Shown here piece by piece: positions 25,475-33,362 of a stretch of 34,764 nt of DNA (position 1 is its first letter; the number at the start of each line of letters is the position of its first letter). The stretch lies in contig JAQUTK010000036.1 of NCBI GenBank assembly GCA_028709785.1, forward strand, positions 1 to 34,764, written 5' to 3'. This stretch comes from Bacteroidales bacterium. Its GTDB lineage: Bacteria > Bacteroidota > Bacteroidia > Bacteroidales > JAQUTK01. The notes beneath the pieces are model-generated. The model had not been told where the DNA came from. It searched no databases and saw only the letters and a list, made by a program, of their open reading frames with translations. The translations under genes and the position numbers were made by a program.

Positions 25475-26989
25475 TTATCTGATCTTGTTGACAACCGAAA
25501 GGGGCATGATAGGTTCTTTCTTCTCAAAGTCATAGAGTGTAAGAATTTTCAGATTGAGAAGTTCGAGTTTGTAATCGATCAATGCTCCGGTATAGGCAAT
25601 CTTTTTGGATGAAAGCTGGTTCTGGAACTGATTCATCTCCATACCGGTCAACTCTCCGTTACGGTAACGTTCTGCGTTAAGATCATAGGTGAGTTGCGCA
25701 TTGTTTACACTCTGTTTGGCGATAGAGATCTGTTGGAGCAGATTATCCAGATTACGACAGGTGCTGCGAATGTTGATCTCGATGTCTTTAATTTCTTCCT
25801 GAGTCTGGAATTCCTGCGACTCAATCGCAATCTTTTGCGCTTTGATACGTGCTTTCCGTTGTCCCCAGTCAAATAGAGGAACAGTAAATGACACAGAGAT
25901 TCTGGGGCTTTGAGTAGGGTTGTCATAAATCTTTTGGAAATCCTCATTGTCACCCGTCACTCCGACAGAAAGAGAAACACTACCATTAAAGCTGTCTGAA
26001 GATTTTACCTGAATCAAAGAGTTCTCATTTTGCTCGTGGGTAATTTCACGTTGGCGAAGTTCCAGTCGCGAAGAAAGCGCGTTTTTAATAGCCATATCAA
26101 TATCGATTGGAACAGAATCTACTGCAATTTCCGTCACTACAGTCAGATCTTCCGCTAGACCAAGACCCAGCATTTTCTTCAGGTTATCTTTTGCATTTTC
26201 CAGCGATACCTTTCTGTTTTGAACAGTTGAGCGAGAGGAAGCAAGGTTGAGCTCAGCCTGGTAGTACTCATCTTTTGTCGACATGTCTGCTTCCACTTTA
26301 TCCTTGATAATAAGAAAGTTTGCTTCAGCATCTTTCAACTCACTTTTGCTGATTTCAAGGTTGTTTTGCGCATTGTAAACGTTAAAAAACTGACTCGTAA
26401 TGTTCTTTTCAACATTGAGCCGTTGTAAGGCATAACTAATTTGTGCATTCTCATAATCAAGCTCGATCTCTCTTTGATTCATCTTCGTCTGGTTATACTT
26501 GAAGAGTGGCTGAGTGATGCTGAGGTAGAGGTCATTGGTATATGCCCTGTTTGTTTTGTTTGATCCACCCGCGTCAGACTCGCTTCTTGACCATCCGAAT
26601 TTGTTATTCAAAGAAATAGTTGCATCTGTCCAGATAATCGGCTGACTAATACTGAATGTTCCCGATGAGTTCAGATTCTGATTGGTATACCAGTCGGAGA
26701 AACGACTGTCAAATGCGCGGGTATTGCTGTAGCTTATCGGATTGAGAGTCAATGCAAACCTCGATTTTAGCGAAGCTCTTTGCGCAATCAGATTCTGTTC
26801 ATAACGCTGCAGATTAAACAGAGATGTTTTTAGATCCGGGCTGCTCACTGTACTGATTTCCAGTGCTTTCTCCATAGTAAGTACTAATTGAGAAAAAGCT
26901 GTCTGGTGTGTCATAATACCCACCAGCGCGAATACGATCATTTTTTTACTAACTCTTTGCATGAGAAATATTTGTTTTTCGTTATACAT
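25475..26989 (-). CDS. TolC-family outer membrane efflux protein
   Basis: The 504-residue protein shows the two repeated helical units of the outer membrane efflux family, with coiled-coil segments (LEISKSELKDAEANFLIIKD; QKIAIESQEFQTQEEIKDIE) and beta strands between them that build the trimeric barrel. The signal peptide ends at about residue 34 (HQTAFSQ). The ATG at 26989 overlaps the upstream stop as TAATG, which suggests coupled translation. An internal ATG at 26962 (MQRVSKKM) would give a more standard signal peptide and is a good alternative start. It provides the outer membrane exit duct for the RND permeases and possibly for the ABC units. Confidence 0.92.
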   Translation of the reverse strand: MYNEKQIFLMQRVSKKMIVFALVGIMTHQTAFSQLVLTMEKALEISTVSSPDLKTSLFNLQRYEQNLIAQRASLKSRFALTLNPISYSNTRAFDSRFSDWYTNQNLNSSGTFSISQPIIWTDATISLNNKFGWSRSESDAGGSNKTNRAYTNDLYLSITQPLFKYNQTKMNQREIELDYENAQISYALQRLNVEKNITSQFFNVYNAQNNLEISKSELKDAEANFLIIKDKVEADMSTKDEYYQAELNLASSRSTVQNRKVSLENAKDNLKKMLGLGLAEDLTVVTEIAVDSVPIDIDMAIKNALSSRLELRQREITHEQNENSLIQVKSSDSFNGSVSLSVGVTGDNEDFQKIYDNPTQSPRISVSFTVPLFDWGQRKARIKAQKIAIESQEFQTQEEIKDIEINIRSTCRNLDNLLQQISIAKQSVNNAQLTYDLNAERYRNGELTGMEMNQFQNQLSSKKIAYTGALIDYKLELLNLKILTLYDFEKKEPIMPLSVVNKIR

Positions 26990-29900
26990 TATCTTTTTAC
27001 AAATTTGACGGCATCTGCAGTCACAGTACTCAGTTTAGTCTTATTGGATAAAACAACATCCACGGTATCGCAATAGAAGGTATAGCTACCCAACTCTTGC
27101 CATCCATCATCTGCCCGCCGAAGATCGAGCAGCGTTTCTTCTTTCGTTCCATCGTAGTTGATAGAAAAGACATAACTCTGATCATCCCGTCCGCCTTGTC
27201 CACCGCGTCCACCGCGATCTCCTCCACGTCCTCCACGTCCACCGCTTACACTGACTTCCATATTCCAACGCATTTGTTCCGGTCTGCGTACATAGTAATA
27301 CACATCATACGTGCCGGGACCATCAAGAGGCACATGCCAGGTTGCATATTGCGATCCATCGCCGGATCGGATGACATAAGCAGACCGGATCGCTTTACCA
27401 AAGAATCCATTATCCGTGGTAGGAGTCCAGTTGAATGGCGCGCGCCATTCAGAGAATCCATGGTATTTAAAATCTTCATCATCAAGATTCTCATTGATGA
27501 GTTTGTTTAGTAATCCCATCGGAGCAGGCTCTGACAATTCAAAGAGTTTGGAATCTTCATTATCCACAATGATTTCTCCTTCTACGGAGAGGTAGTTGCT
27601 ATCGACAACAAATTCCCCATCTCCGATCATTGAATAACCATCCAGTGTGTTTCCTGCAGAGAGGGAGACATTAAGAGGCAAATTGGTAGCCATCATCGTA
27701 TAGATGTCGAATTCTGCCGGAGCTTCTTCCCATGAAGAAACAATATGTTTTGTTTCGTGTGGATTAAACGGAATAATCCATGTCGTAGGCTTTAGTCCAT
27801 CAACGCTATATCCTAGCCCGTCAGAAGAGTGAAATTCCAGTCCGTATTTAATATAACCCGGTACTTTGGATATATTGCTGATCACGATCTCTGTCTGATA
27901 GATCTCTTTTTCATCGGTTTGAATAAACGTCACTACCGGAGTTCCCATCTGATATTCAGCCAGTTTAGAGGGCTTATCCCAAGAAGCTAGCGGTGCATTC
28001 AGATCAACTCCCGATATAGTGCTCATCTTGGTAAGAAGTGATTCAAACGAGAGGTTTTTGAACTCGTTGGCTTTGACCACATTGAACAGGCTGTCTTTAA
28101 ATACTTGAATGCCCATTTTATATTGTGCTTCAGCAAATAACATATTACCTTGAATTCCGATAAAGTTATTGATCAGGTCACGGTGTTCCACTTCCGTGAG
28201 CAACTGCTTAAACGATTTCTGTTGCATCATCAGGAGAGCCTTTTCATCATTACTCAAACCTGTTTCTCTTCGGATCCACCAGTTACGGTCGCTGCTACCC
28301 TGGAGGAAAATCTCTATCAAACGATTGGCAACCGGCCATTTTGAAGAGTAGACATTGTATCTGAAATTATAGACTTCAGGAAGGAAATAATAGGGATTTT
28401 CTTCTGTGGTCACAGTGCTTTGTCCGAATCGTCCTTGCTCAAAAGCCACATTCCCGGTCTTTTCCAGCATGATGCGAAGAGCTCCTCTGAGTACATCCAG
28501 TTGCATATCCAAATCACTTTGTGTTTGGAACCCGCGACCTCCACGACCTCCGCGACCGCCACCGCCGCCACTTCTGTCTCTGGATTGCTTACGCCATTTC
28601 ATTTGGTTTGCAAAATTAAAACGGTTCAGACGAAATCCTTTTTCAGGAAGGAAAATCATTTCCGGCTGTACCGTTTCCTGCGCTTGAGTCCATGCTCGTG
28701 AGTAAGTCTCAAACTGTGCAGGAACTTCCACTAAAGCAAAGCGTTGGAAAGGGTAGGGAAGTTGCAGGTTAACCTCAAAATCAGTGCGCATATCCCTGAT
28801 CAGAGATGGAATGGTATCGGCGATAGAGTCAAGAGGTGCACTGAAGAAATCATGTCCTTTCAGATACCATATCGCATACTCCGTACTGTCTACGTTGACG
28901 GACTTATATTCATACTCACCGATGCAAAGGGAGAGTGATTGTATGGGTTGATCCGGCTTGAAATAAGTCACACTGTCCTGAACCTCCCGCTTACCCTGGG
29001 AGAACACGGTTAACCCTTGATTGGGTTTTACCCGCATACTATAATGTGTGAAATAGTTCTGTTGCCAATCCGGACTCTCATCGCTGTAACATACGCCCGG
29101 TTTGGGATACCAATACGTTTCCGGAGTCAGCAGCACATAGTTTGCTGTTTGATAGGCATATCTCTTGTCTATCTTCATCAACAAAACCTTATCGTTTGTC
29201 ACTTGCAATTCTTCAGGAATATCCAGATAGCATATACGTTCATCCACAATACCCTCGTAGTTAATCTGAAGCGAAGTAGTGTCTCCTTCAGCGATTTGTT
29301 TGCCAAAATCAACGATGATCAAATGTTCAGTTCGCTCAAATGAGAGTTTTTTACCCTCTGAAAGGATACTGTTAACCTCCATACCCGGATTCAGAGTGAA
29401 GGTATATTTGGAAGCTGTCTTTAGAGGCACACAAATCATGGAAACCTTCACATTCAGGTTTGCCTCCTGCTGTTGAATATCAAGAAAGCAGCTGTCGATC
29501 ACCATCTTCGGATCATTGACATGCTTGTTGTTGAGCGCAATAATAGATTTCTGATAGTTGTTTTTCTGCAGATAATCGTTGACGTGTTTGAATCCTGCAC
29601 CGATTCCTGCAAGAATGCAGACGATGGAAAGAACGATCCATGGGTATTTGCTGCGGTGAGAATTGGCAAGACGACCAAACAGGGCGATGCTTCCCATGAT
29701 ACATCCTAATCCGATCAGCAGATAGGCCATACGGTGATTGAGGAGTTGGGGCAATGCGGCAAAACCGGTAATCGTTGATTTAAACATCGGGAAACTAAAG
29801 CCGATGTAATCAAACAGGTAATAGAGAACATCACTGGCATAGAAAAGTGTGATGCCAATATAGCCAAGAAGAATAACAAAGGTGAGTGCCTGACTCTTAA

Positions 29901-30411
29901 GGGTCATCATAAGCACAGTAGAAAGACCTGTAATGAAAATCAATGTCGGGACAATCAAAATAAGAAAGTACCAGAGATAACTCATGTAATCGGTTGCTGC
30001 TCCAAGTTTGAAGTAGCTGATCACCAGCATGGTTCCCATTATGATGAAGTCGAGTCCAAAGAAAACGCGGATGGTGCCCCACATCTTTCCAAAAAGATAT
30101 TCGGCATTGCTTAATGGCCTTACATAAAAGACTTCGGAGGTATCAAGCTCTTTGTCGCGTTTCAAATATTCCGAGGCGAGAAATACTGTGATGATTGCTT
30201 GTGCCAGATTGAGCATCAAAGAGACCATGTAGGGCATCAATGACGGAATGGTATCCATAGAAGATTCCGGATTCTCGGAGAGGAACTGAATAAAAGTGAT
30301 CAATCCGAAAAACAGGAAAGCCAACACGGAGAAGACCTTGAAGAACCAGCTGCGCAGGAGCAACTTGGATTCATACTTCGAAACTGATAATATGTTTTTT
30401 ATTAATTGCAT
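26989..30411 (-). CDS. ABC permease fused to inactive M1-peptidase-like ectodomain and golvesin-like domain
   Basis: The 1140-residue protein starts with an ABC-2-type membrane domain of about six helices (25-270). Residues about 290-760 resemble the periplasmic M1 aminopeptidase part of ABC permease/M1 fusions (PYPFQRFALVEVP, then QETVQPEMIFLPEKG), but no HExxH zinc motif occurs anywhere, so peptidase activity is unlikely. A beta-rich region follows (about 820-960). The C-terminus (about 1010-1140) resembles a golvesin/Xly-type beta-sandwich (SGDGSQYATWHVPL...GTYDVYYYV...ELGSYTFY...ADAVKFVKR), a fold linked to carbohydrate or matrix binding. Two Arg/Gly tracts interrupt the ectodomain, at 614-627 and 1057-1075. 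The gene begins 14 bases after the ATPase gene, its likely partner. The permease call is firm, the M1-like call good, and the golvesin-like call moderate. Confidence 0.8.
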   Translation of the reverse strand: MQLIKNILSVSKYESKLLLRSWFFKVFSVLAFLFFGLITFIQFLSENPESSMDTIPSLMPYMVSLMLNLAQAIITVFLASEYLKRDKELDTSEVFYVRPLSNAEYLFGKMWGTIRVFFGLDFIIMGTMLVISYFKLGAATDYMSYLWYFLILIVPTLIFITGLSTVLMMTLKSQALTFVILLGYIGITLFYASDVLYYLFDYIGFSFPMFKSTITGFAALPQLLNHRMAYLLIGLGCIMGSIALFGRLANSHRSKYPWIVLSIVCILAGIGAGFKHVNDYLQKNNYQKSIIALNNKHVNDPKMVIDSCFLDIQQQEANLNVKVSMICVPLKTASKYTFTLNPGMEVNSILSEGKKLSFERTEHLIIVDFGKQIAEGDTTSLQINYEGIVDERICYLDIPEELQVTNDKVLLMKIDKRYAYQTANYVLLTPETYWYPKPGVCYSDESPDWQQNYFTHYSMRVKPNQGLTVFSQGKREVQDSVTYFKPDQPIQSLSLCIGEYEYKSVNVDSTEYAIWYLKGHDFFSAPLDSIADTIPSLIRDMRTDFEVNLQLPYPFQRFALVEVPAQFETYSRAWTQAQETVQPEMIFLPEKGFRLNRFNFANQMKWRKQSRDRSGGGGGRGGRGGRGFQTQSDLDMQLDVLRGALRIMLEKTGNVAFEQGRFGQSTVTTEENPYYFLPEVYNFRYNVYSSKWPVANRLIEIFLQGSSDRNWWIRRETGLSNDEKALLMMQQKSFKQLLTEVEHRDLINNFIGIQGNMLFAEAQYKMGIQVFKDSLFNVVKANEFKNLSFESLLTKMSTISGVDLNAPLASWDKPSKLAEYQMGTPVVTFIQTDEKEIYQTEIVISNISKVPGYIKYGLEFHSSDGLGYSVDGLKPTTWIIPFNPHETKHIVSSWEEAPAEFDIYTMMATNLPLNVSLSAGNTLDGYSMIGDGEFVVDSNYLSVEGEIIVDNEDSKLFELSEPAPMGLLNKLINENLDDEDFKYHGFSEWRAPFNWTPTTDNGFFGKAIRSAYVIRSGDGSQYATWHVPLDGPGTYDVYYYVRRPEQMRWNMEVSVSGGRGGRGGDRGGRGGQGGRDDQSYVFSINYDGTKEETLLDLRRADDGWQELGSYTFYCDTVDVVLSNKTKLSTVTADAVKFVKR
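27187..27243 (-). repeat. Arg/Gly repeat tract inside the golvesin-like domain
   Basis: Residues 1057-1075 of the permease fusion read GGRGGRGGDRGGRGGQGGR, encoded by tandem GG(A/T)CG(T/C)GG-type units. The tract sits in a loop between two predicted strands of the C-terminal domain. The trinucleotide-rich DNA could change length by slippage. Confidence 0.8.
28531..28572 (-). repeat. Gly/Arg repeat tract inside the M1-like ectodomain
   Basis: Residues 614-627 of the permease fusion read SGGGGGRGGRGGRG, followed by a Gln/Asp-rich stretch. The tract interrupts the region where an active M1 enzyme would approach its zinc motif. It is the second such tract in the same protein. Confidence 0.8.
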
Positions 30412-30425
30412 CTGTTATTCTTTCA

Positions 30426-31322
30426 TTAATCGTTCATCCAAAGATCTAACTGGTTTTCCATAAAATAAACATAAGCATGTTCCAGTGTCGGGGTATATGG
30501 TTCGGCATTACCATATTGAGACATGCTGTCAGCAACGACTTGAATCTCCCAGTCTATTCCGGCGGGTATGGTCGAAATAACCGGATGTTTCTTGTTGATT
30601 TCCTGATATTGTTCGTTTGTAACACGCAGACGCCATACTTTTCCTTCAGCCCGTTTGAGCATTTCCTCGGGTGATCCGACGAAAGATACCTGTCCGTGAT
30701 TCATCAGAGCCATGTTGGAACAGGAGCTGGAAATATCACCTACGATATGTGTGGAGAGAATGATCGTGGTATCATTGGCACTTACACTGGAGAGCAGATT
30801 ACGGAAACGGATTCTCTCTTCCGGGTCAAGACCTGTCGTTGGTTCGTCGACAATGATCACTTTAGGATTATGAATCAATGCCTGAGCGATACCCAACCGA
30901 CGTTTCATACCTCCTGAGAGTTTCGACGCATAGCGTTCGCGCACTTCATACAGTCCGACTTGCTCCAGCATGTTATTGATGGCTTCTCTTCGCTGACGGC
31001 TATTGTTCATCCCTGAAAGACGGGCAGCGTAGTCCAGAAACTCGTTTACTTTGTATTTAGCGAAAAAACGAAAATCCTGAGGCAGATAGCCGAGGATTTG
31101 TCGCACTTCCTTACGCTGCTTTAAAAGATTATATCCGTAGATTTCTATATCCCCTGACGTTGGCTCCATGAGTGCTACCAATATACGCATCAGTGTGGAT
31201 TTTCCTGCGCCATTGGGGCCCAAAAGACCAAACATTCCGGATGGAATTTCCAGGTTGATATCCTTTAAAGCATGATTGCCGTTTGGATAAATTTTGTTGA
31301 GGTTTTTAATAATGATAGACAT
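30426..31322 (-). CDS. ABC transporter ATP-binding protein
   Basis: The 298-residue ATPase has all catalytic motifs: Walker A GPNGAGKST (35-43), signature LSGGM (135-139), Walker B VIIVDE (155-160) and switch His192. A C-terminal extension of about 80 residues follows. It is clearly a paralogue of the ATPase domain at the end of the RND fusion gene: both share GMFGLLGPNGAGKSTLMRI and RIRFRNLL. It is the first gene of the operon and pairs by position with the permease fusion 14 bases downstream. The two ATPases may form a heterodimer or serve two separate ABC units. No membrane segment is present, so it is cytoplasmic and peripheral. Confidence 0.94.
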   Translation of the reverse strand: MSIIIKNLNKIYPNGNHALKDINLEIPSGMFGLLGPNGAGKSTLMRILVALMEPTSGDIEIYGYNLLKQRKEVRQILGYLPQDFRFFAKYKVNEFLDYAARLSGMNNSRQRREAINNMLEQVGLYEVRERYASKLSGGMKRRLGIAQALIHNPKVIIVDEPTTGLDPEERIRFRNLLSSVSANDTTIILSTHIVGDISSSCSNMALMNHGQVSFVGSPEEMLKRAEGKVWRLRVTNEQYQEINKKHPVISTIPAGIDWEIQVVADSMSQYGNAEPYTPTLEHAYVYFMENQLDLWMND

Positions 31323-31447
31323 GGTATGTCGTTACGTATAGCTTATTCAGTTATTAATTTCACACTTTGACGCAGCATTAGGGAAAAGGTTCAAACGAGA
31401 ATCAGTAAAAAATGTTACAGATACTTCAGTTACGGCAAATGCGACAA

Positions 31448-31478
31448 CGAAAGTAGTTATATTTTTTGAGTCTGCAAT
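31448..31478 (-). promoter_or_regulatory. Possible promoter of the RND/ABC exporter operon
   Basis: The minus strand reads TACTTTCG at 31448-31455 (one mismatch to TAnnTTTG), with ATTG at 31475-31478 as a poor -33 element, 19 bases away. Transcription would start near 31441, leaving a leader of about 120 bases. The match is weak. Confidence 0.3.
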
Positions 31479-31600
31479 CCTTTTCGAGATTATTATGCTC
31501 TTTTCGGCTATTATTTAAGAGAGTACAGATTCGGAACAGGGTCCTGCAACTTTTTGCATCCGATACTGATTCATGCTGAAAATCATCCGTATGCGCTCTC

Positions 31601-31620
31601 CGTTTCATTTATATGAAACG
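31601..31620. repeat. Palindrome CGTTTCAT-N4-ATGAAACG
   Basis: Perfect 8-bp arms flank TTAT. No T tract follows on either strand, so it looks more like an operator than a terminator. It lies about 150 bases upstream of the possible exporter promoter and 79 bases past the stop of the Wzi-like gene. Confidence 0.5.
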
Positions 31621-31698
31621 ATGAAAACATCCTTATGAAAGCAGACACTCTTCAGGTTGTTTTTCTCGTCGGATAGGAATCATTTTAGAAGTATTGCG

Positions 31699-33156
31699 TT
31701 AAAAATGCCCGGTTTTGCGTATCGATAGGAGAATCCCGTTGTTTGATCCGGTCATATCGCCTCTGTCTATGCCCAGTGATGCTGAAAACCGCCAGGATTT
31801 TAATCGTTGAGGTTGATAATTCATCTCCCATAAAAAATAGGTGTCTGTCAGCACATCGCGCGCCGGATTACTGTAGGTGCCCCAACTTTTGGATCGGGTG
31901 TAGAGCAGTCGGTAGCTTACTTCCCGGGTGAGCGATCCGCTGACACCCAGATGGGTGCTTTCCAAGCGGTTGTTTTTGAAGGTGATCGATCCGTCGGTGT
32001 TGTAGATGGGAGAGAGCATCAGTGGCGATCCGATCCCCATTCCCCAATGTTGCCATCCTGTGTATATACCGTGATTATAGTAGCTGTCTGTGGCACTTAT
32101 CTGTTCCGGGATCACATCATTGGTGTCGTTGTAGATTGGTCCGGACTGATCCCGGGAGGTCATGTATTCCAATACGACCTGTTGTACCATCATCCGTTGC
32201 GGCAACGTGATCTCTACTCCGGCTAATCCGTCTTTCCATCCATATTCCAGAAACATCATGGAGTGGTCTTCGAAATAGTGTTCGAAATAGGCCCTTATCT
32301 TCCATTCGTCATGCGTATAGGCCAGGGAGGAGTGCCAGCTTCCCAAATGATTGCCATACACATTGGTCTGCTCTCCAAGCGGCGTACTTTTGTCTCCTCC
32401 GGAAGGGATAAAGACACGCAGGAAATCCATCGGCTGATTAGGCATGTTTGTCTTGCGATTGCCCGCAATGCTGTTGCCGCCAAACTGTGCAGACATTTCC
32501 AATCCACCTTCATAGATAAAAGGAGTGAGGTGTTCTTTGCCGATTCTCCAAAAAAGAGCTTTGGAGTGATAAAGCACCCGCTCTGTGTGTTTTTGCCCTG
32601 CCGTGACAAAATCCTTCTGCCATCTGTCATCGGAAAATGCACCAAAGGCCACATGTCCGCGAATCTGAAGCCAGCCATGCGTAAAAGGTACAGCGACAAA
32701 CTCTGGTATACCGATGCGTGCCTGAGGAATGGGGCGCGCATTGCCTGAATACATCAGTCCTCCGCTGCTCAATCGTTGATTTTTCATCTCTCCCCACCGT
32801 TCTTTGCTTCCCAGACTTGCTTCCAGTACCTTGTAATGTAAATCCAGATAAGCTTGCTGTATAATAAAGGTAGAGGAATAGTGAACCGCCGTAGCAAGAT
32901 CCAGACCATAGGAAAGCGTGCACTTCTTGTCGGGATTGCCCGACTGGAAAACTCCGATGCGCAGATAACTATTGTCTTTAGCAAGGGAAGAAAGTCCTTG
33001 TTTGTTGGAGATTAACCAAAATGGGGCCTGTTCTCCGTTACTAAAACCGGAGGTGCTTTCTATAATATAATTTAATCTGTTTTCTGACTGACTGTTTGCT
33101 GCTGATGGGAGGATAAGCAACCAGAGAAGAACCAGAACTTTTTGTTGAGAAGACAT
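31699..33156 (-). CDS. Capsule assembly Wzi-family outer membrane protein
   Basis: The 485-residue product has a signal peptide ending SAANSQ and then a beta-barrel sequence of alternating aromatic and polar strands (GWLQIRGHVAFGAF, YGLDLATAVHYSS, EVSYRLLYTRSKSWG). Motifs such as APFWLISNKQGLSS near the N-terminus and ENRLNYIIESTSGFS fit the Bacteroidetes branch of the Wzi family. Wzi in Escherichia coli is an 18-strand barrel that helps attach capsular polysaccharide to the cell surface. The C-terminus ends SIRKTGHF, with the terminal aromatic residue expected of an outer membrane barrel. It is divergent from a polysaccharide biosynthesis gene, which supports a role in surface glycan export or retention. 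Confidence 0.85.
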   Translation of the reverse strand: MSSQQKVLVLLWLLILPSAANSQSENRLNYIIESTSGFSNGEQAPFWLISNKQGLSSLAKDNSYLRIGVFQSGNPDKKCTLSYGLDLATAVHYSSTFIIQQAYLDLHYKVLEASLGSKERWGEMKNQRLSSGGLMYSGNARPIPQARIGIPEFVAVPFTHGWLQIRGHVAFGAFSDDRWQKDFVTAGQKHTERVLYHSKALFWRIGKEHLTPFIYEGGLEMSAQFGGNSIAGNRKTNMPNQPMDFLRVFIPSGGDKSTPLGEQTNVYGNHLGSWHSSLAYTHDEWKIRAYFEHYFEDHSMMFLEYGWKDGLAGVEITLPQRMMVQQVVLEYMTSRDQSGPIYNDTNDVIPEQISATDSYYNHGIYTGWQHWGMGIGSPLMLSPIYNTDGSITFKNNRLESTHLGVSGSLTREVSYRLLYTRSKSWGTYSNPARDVLTDTYFLWEMNYQPQRLKSWRFSASLGIDRGDMTGSNNGILLSIRKTGHF

Positions 33157-33198
33157 GTGACTGTAGTTAAAGACCCGGAGACCGAATCAGTTGTGCCA

Positions 33199-33206
33199 CA
33201 AAAGTA
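33199..33206 (-). promoter_or_regulatory. -7 promoter element of the Wzi-like gene
   Basis: The minus strand reads TACTTTTG, an exact match to TAnnTTTG, 43 bases upstream of the ATG at 33156. No TTTG -33 element is seen. A pseudo-palindrome occupies that position instead, which would fit an activator-dependent promoter. Confidence 0.55.
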
Positions 33207-33217
33207 ATGAAAATAAA

Positions 33218-33230
33218 TGATTCAGAATCA
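33218..33230. promoter_or_regulatory. Pseudo-palindrome TGATTC-A-GAATCA
   Basis: Perfect 6-bp arms surround one base. The centre is about 32 bases upstream of the inferred Wzi-like transcript start. The half-site GAATCA recurs nearby (33184-33188 and the palindrome at 33271-33284 share ATCAG). Confidence 0.4.
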
Positions 33231-33270
33231 GAATGTGACAGATGTATTATACATTTCTTTTAGAAATATT

Positions 33271-33284
33271 CTGATTTAAATCAG
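33271..33284. promoter_or_regulatory. Perfect 14-bp palindrome CTGATTTAAATCAG
   Basis: The sequence is its own reverse complement. Its centre lies about 42 bases upstream of the inferred start of the rightward polysaccharide gene, the position of a class II activator site. Confidence 0.45.
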
Positions 33285-33305
33285 TGGGGATTCCTTTTTT
33301 TGTTT

Positions 33306-33313
33306 TACTTTTG
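33306..33313 (+). promoter_or_regulatory. -7 promoter element of the polysaccharide biosynthesis gene
   Basis: TACTTTTG matches TAnnTTTG exactly, 49 bases upstream of the ATG at 33363. It is the same octamer as the divergent Wzi-like promoter. No -33 TTTG is present at normal spacing. Confidence 0.55.
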
Positions 33314-33362
33314 TGGGCCGAATAAATAAGATCCTGTGAATCATACTAAATAACCTGAACAT

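Larger units (their letters stand above)
31323..31698. other. Intergenic region upstream of the exporter operon
   Basis: These 376 bases hold no convincing gene. A 60-codon minus frame at 31426-31608 has no recognisable domain. The region contains the weak promoter above, a 20-base palindrome at 31601-31620, and an AT-rich leader. The Wzi-like gene ends at 31699 without a clear T-tailed hairpin. Confidence 0.5.

Noticed and set aside
31426..31608. A 60-codon minus-strand frame upstream of the exporter operon
   Set aside because: The translation is rich in Cys, Arg and His without domain or hydrophobic pattern, it has no good promoter, and it overlaps the possible operon promoter. It could be a leader peptide but nothing supports it.
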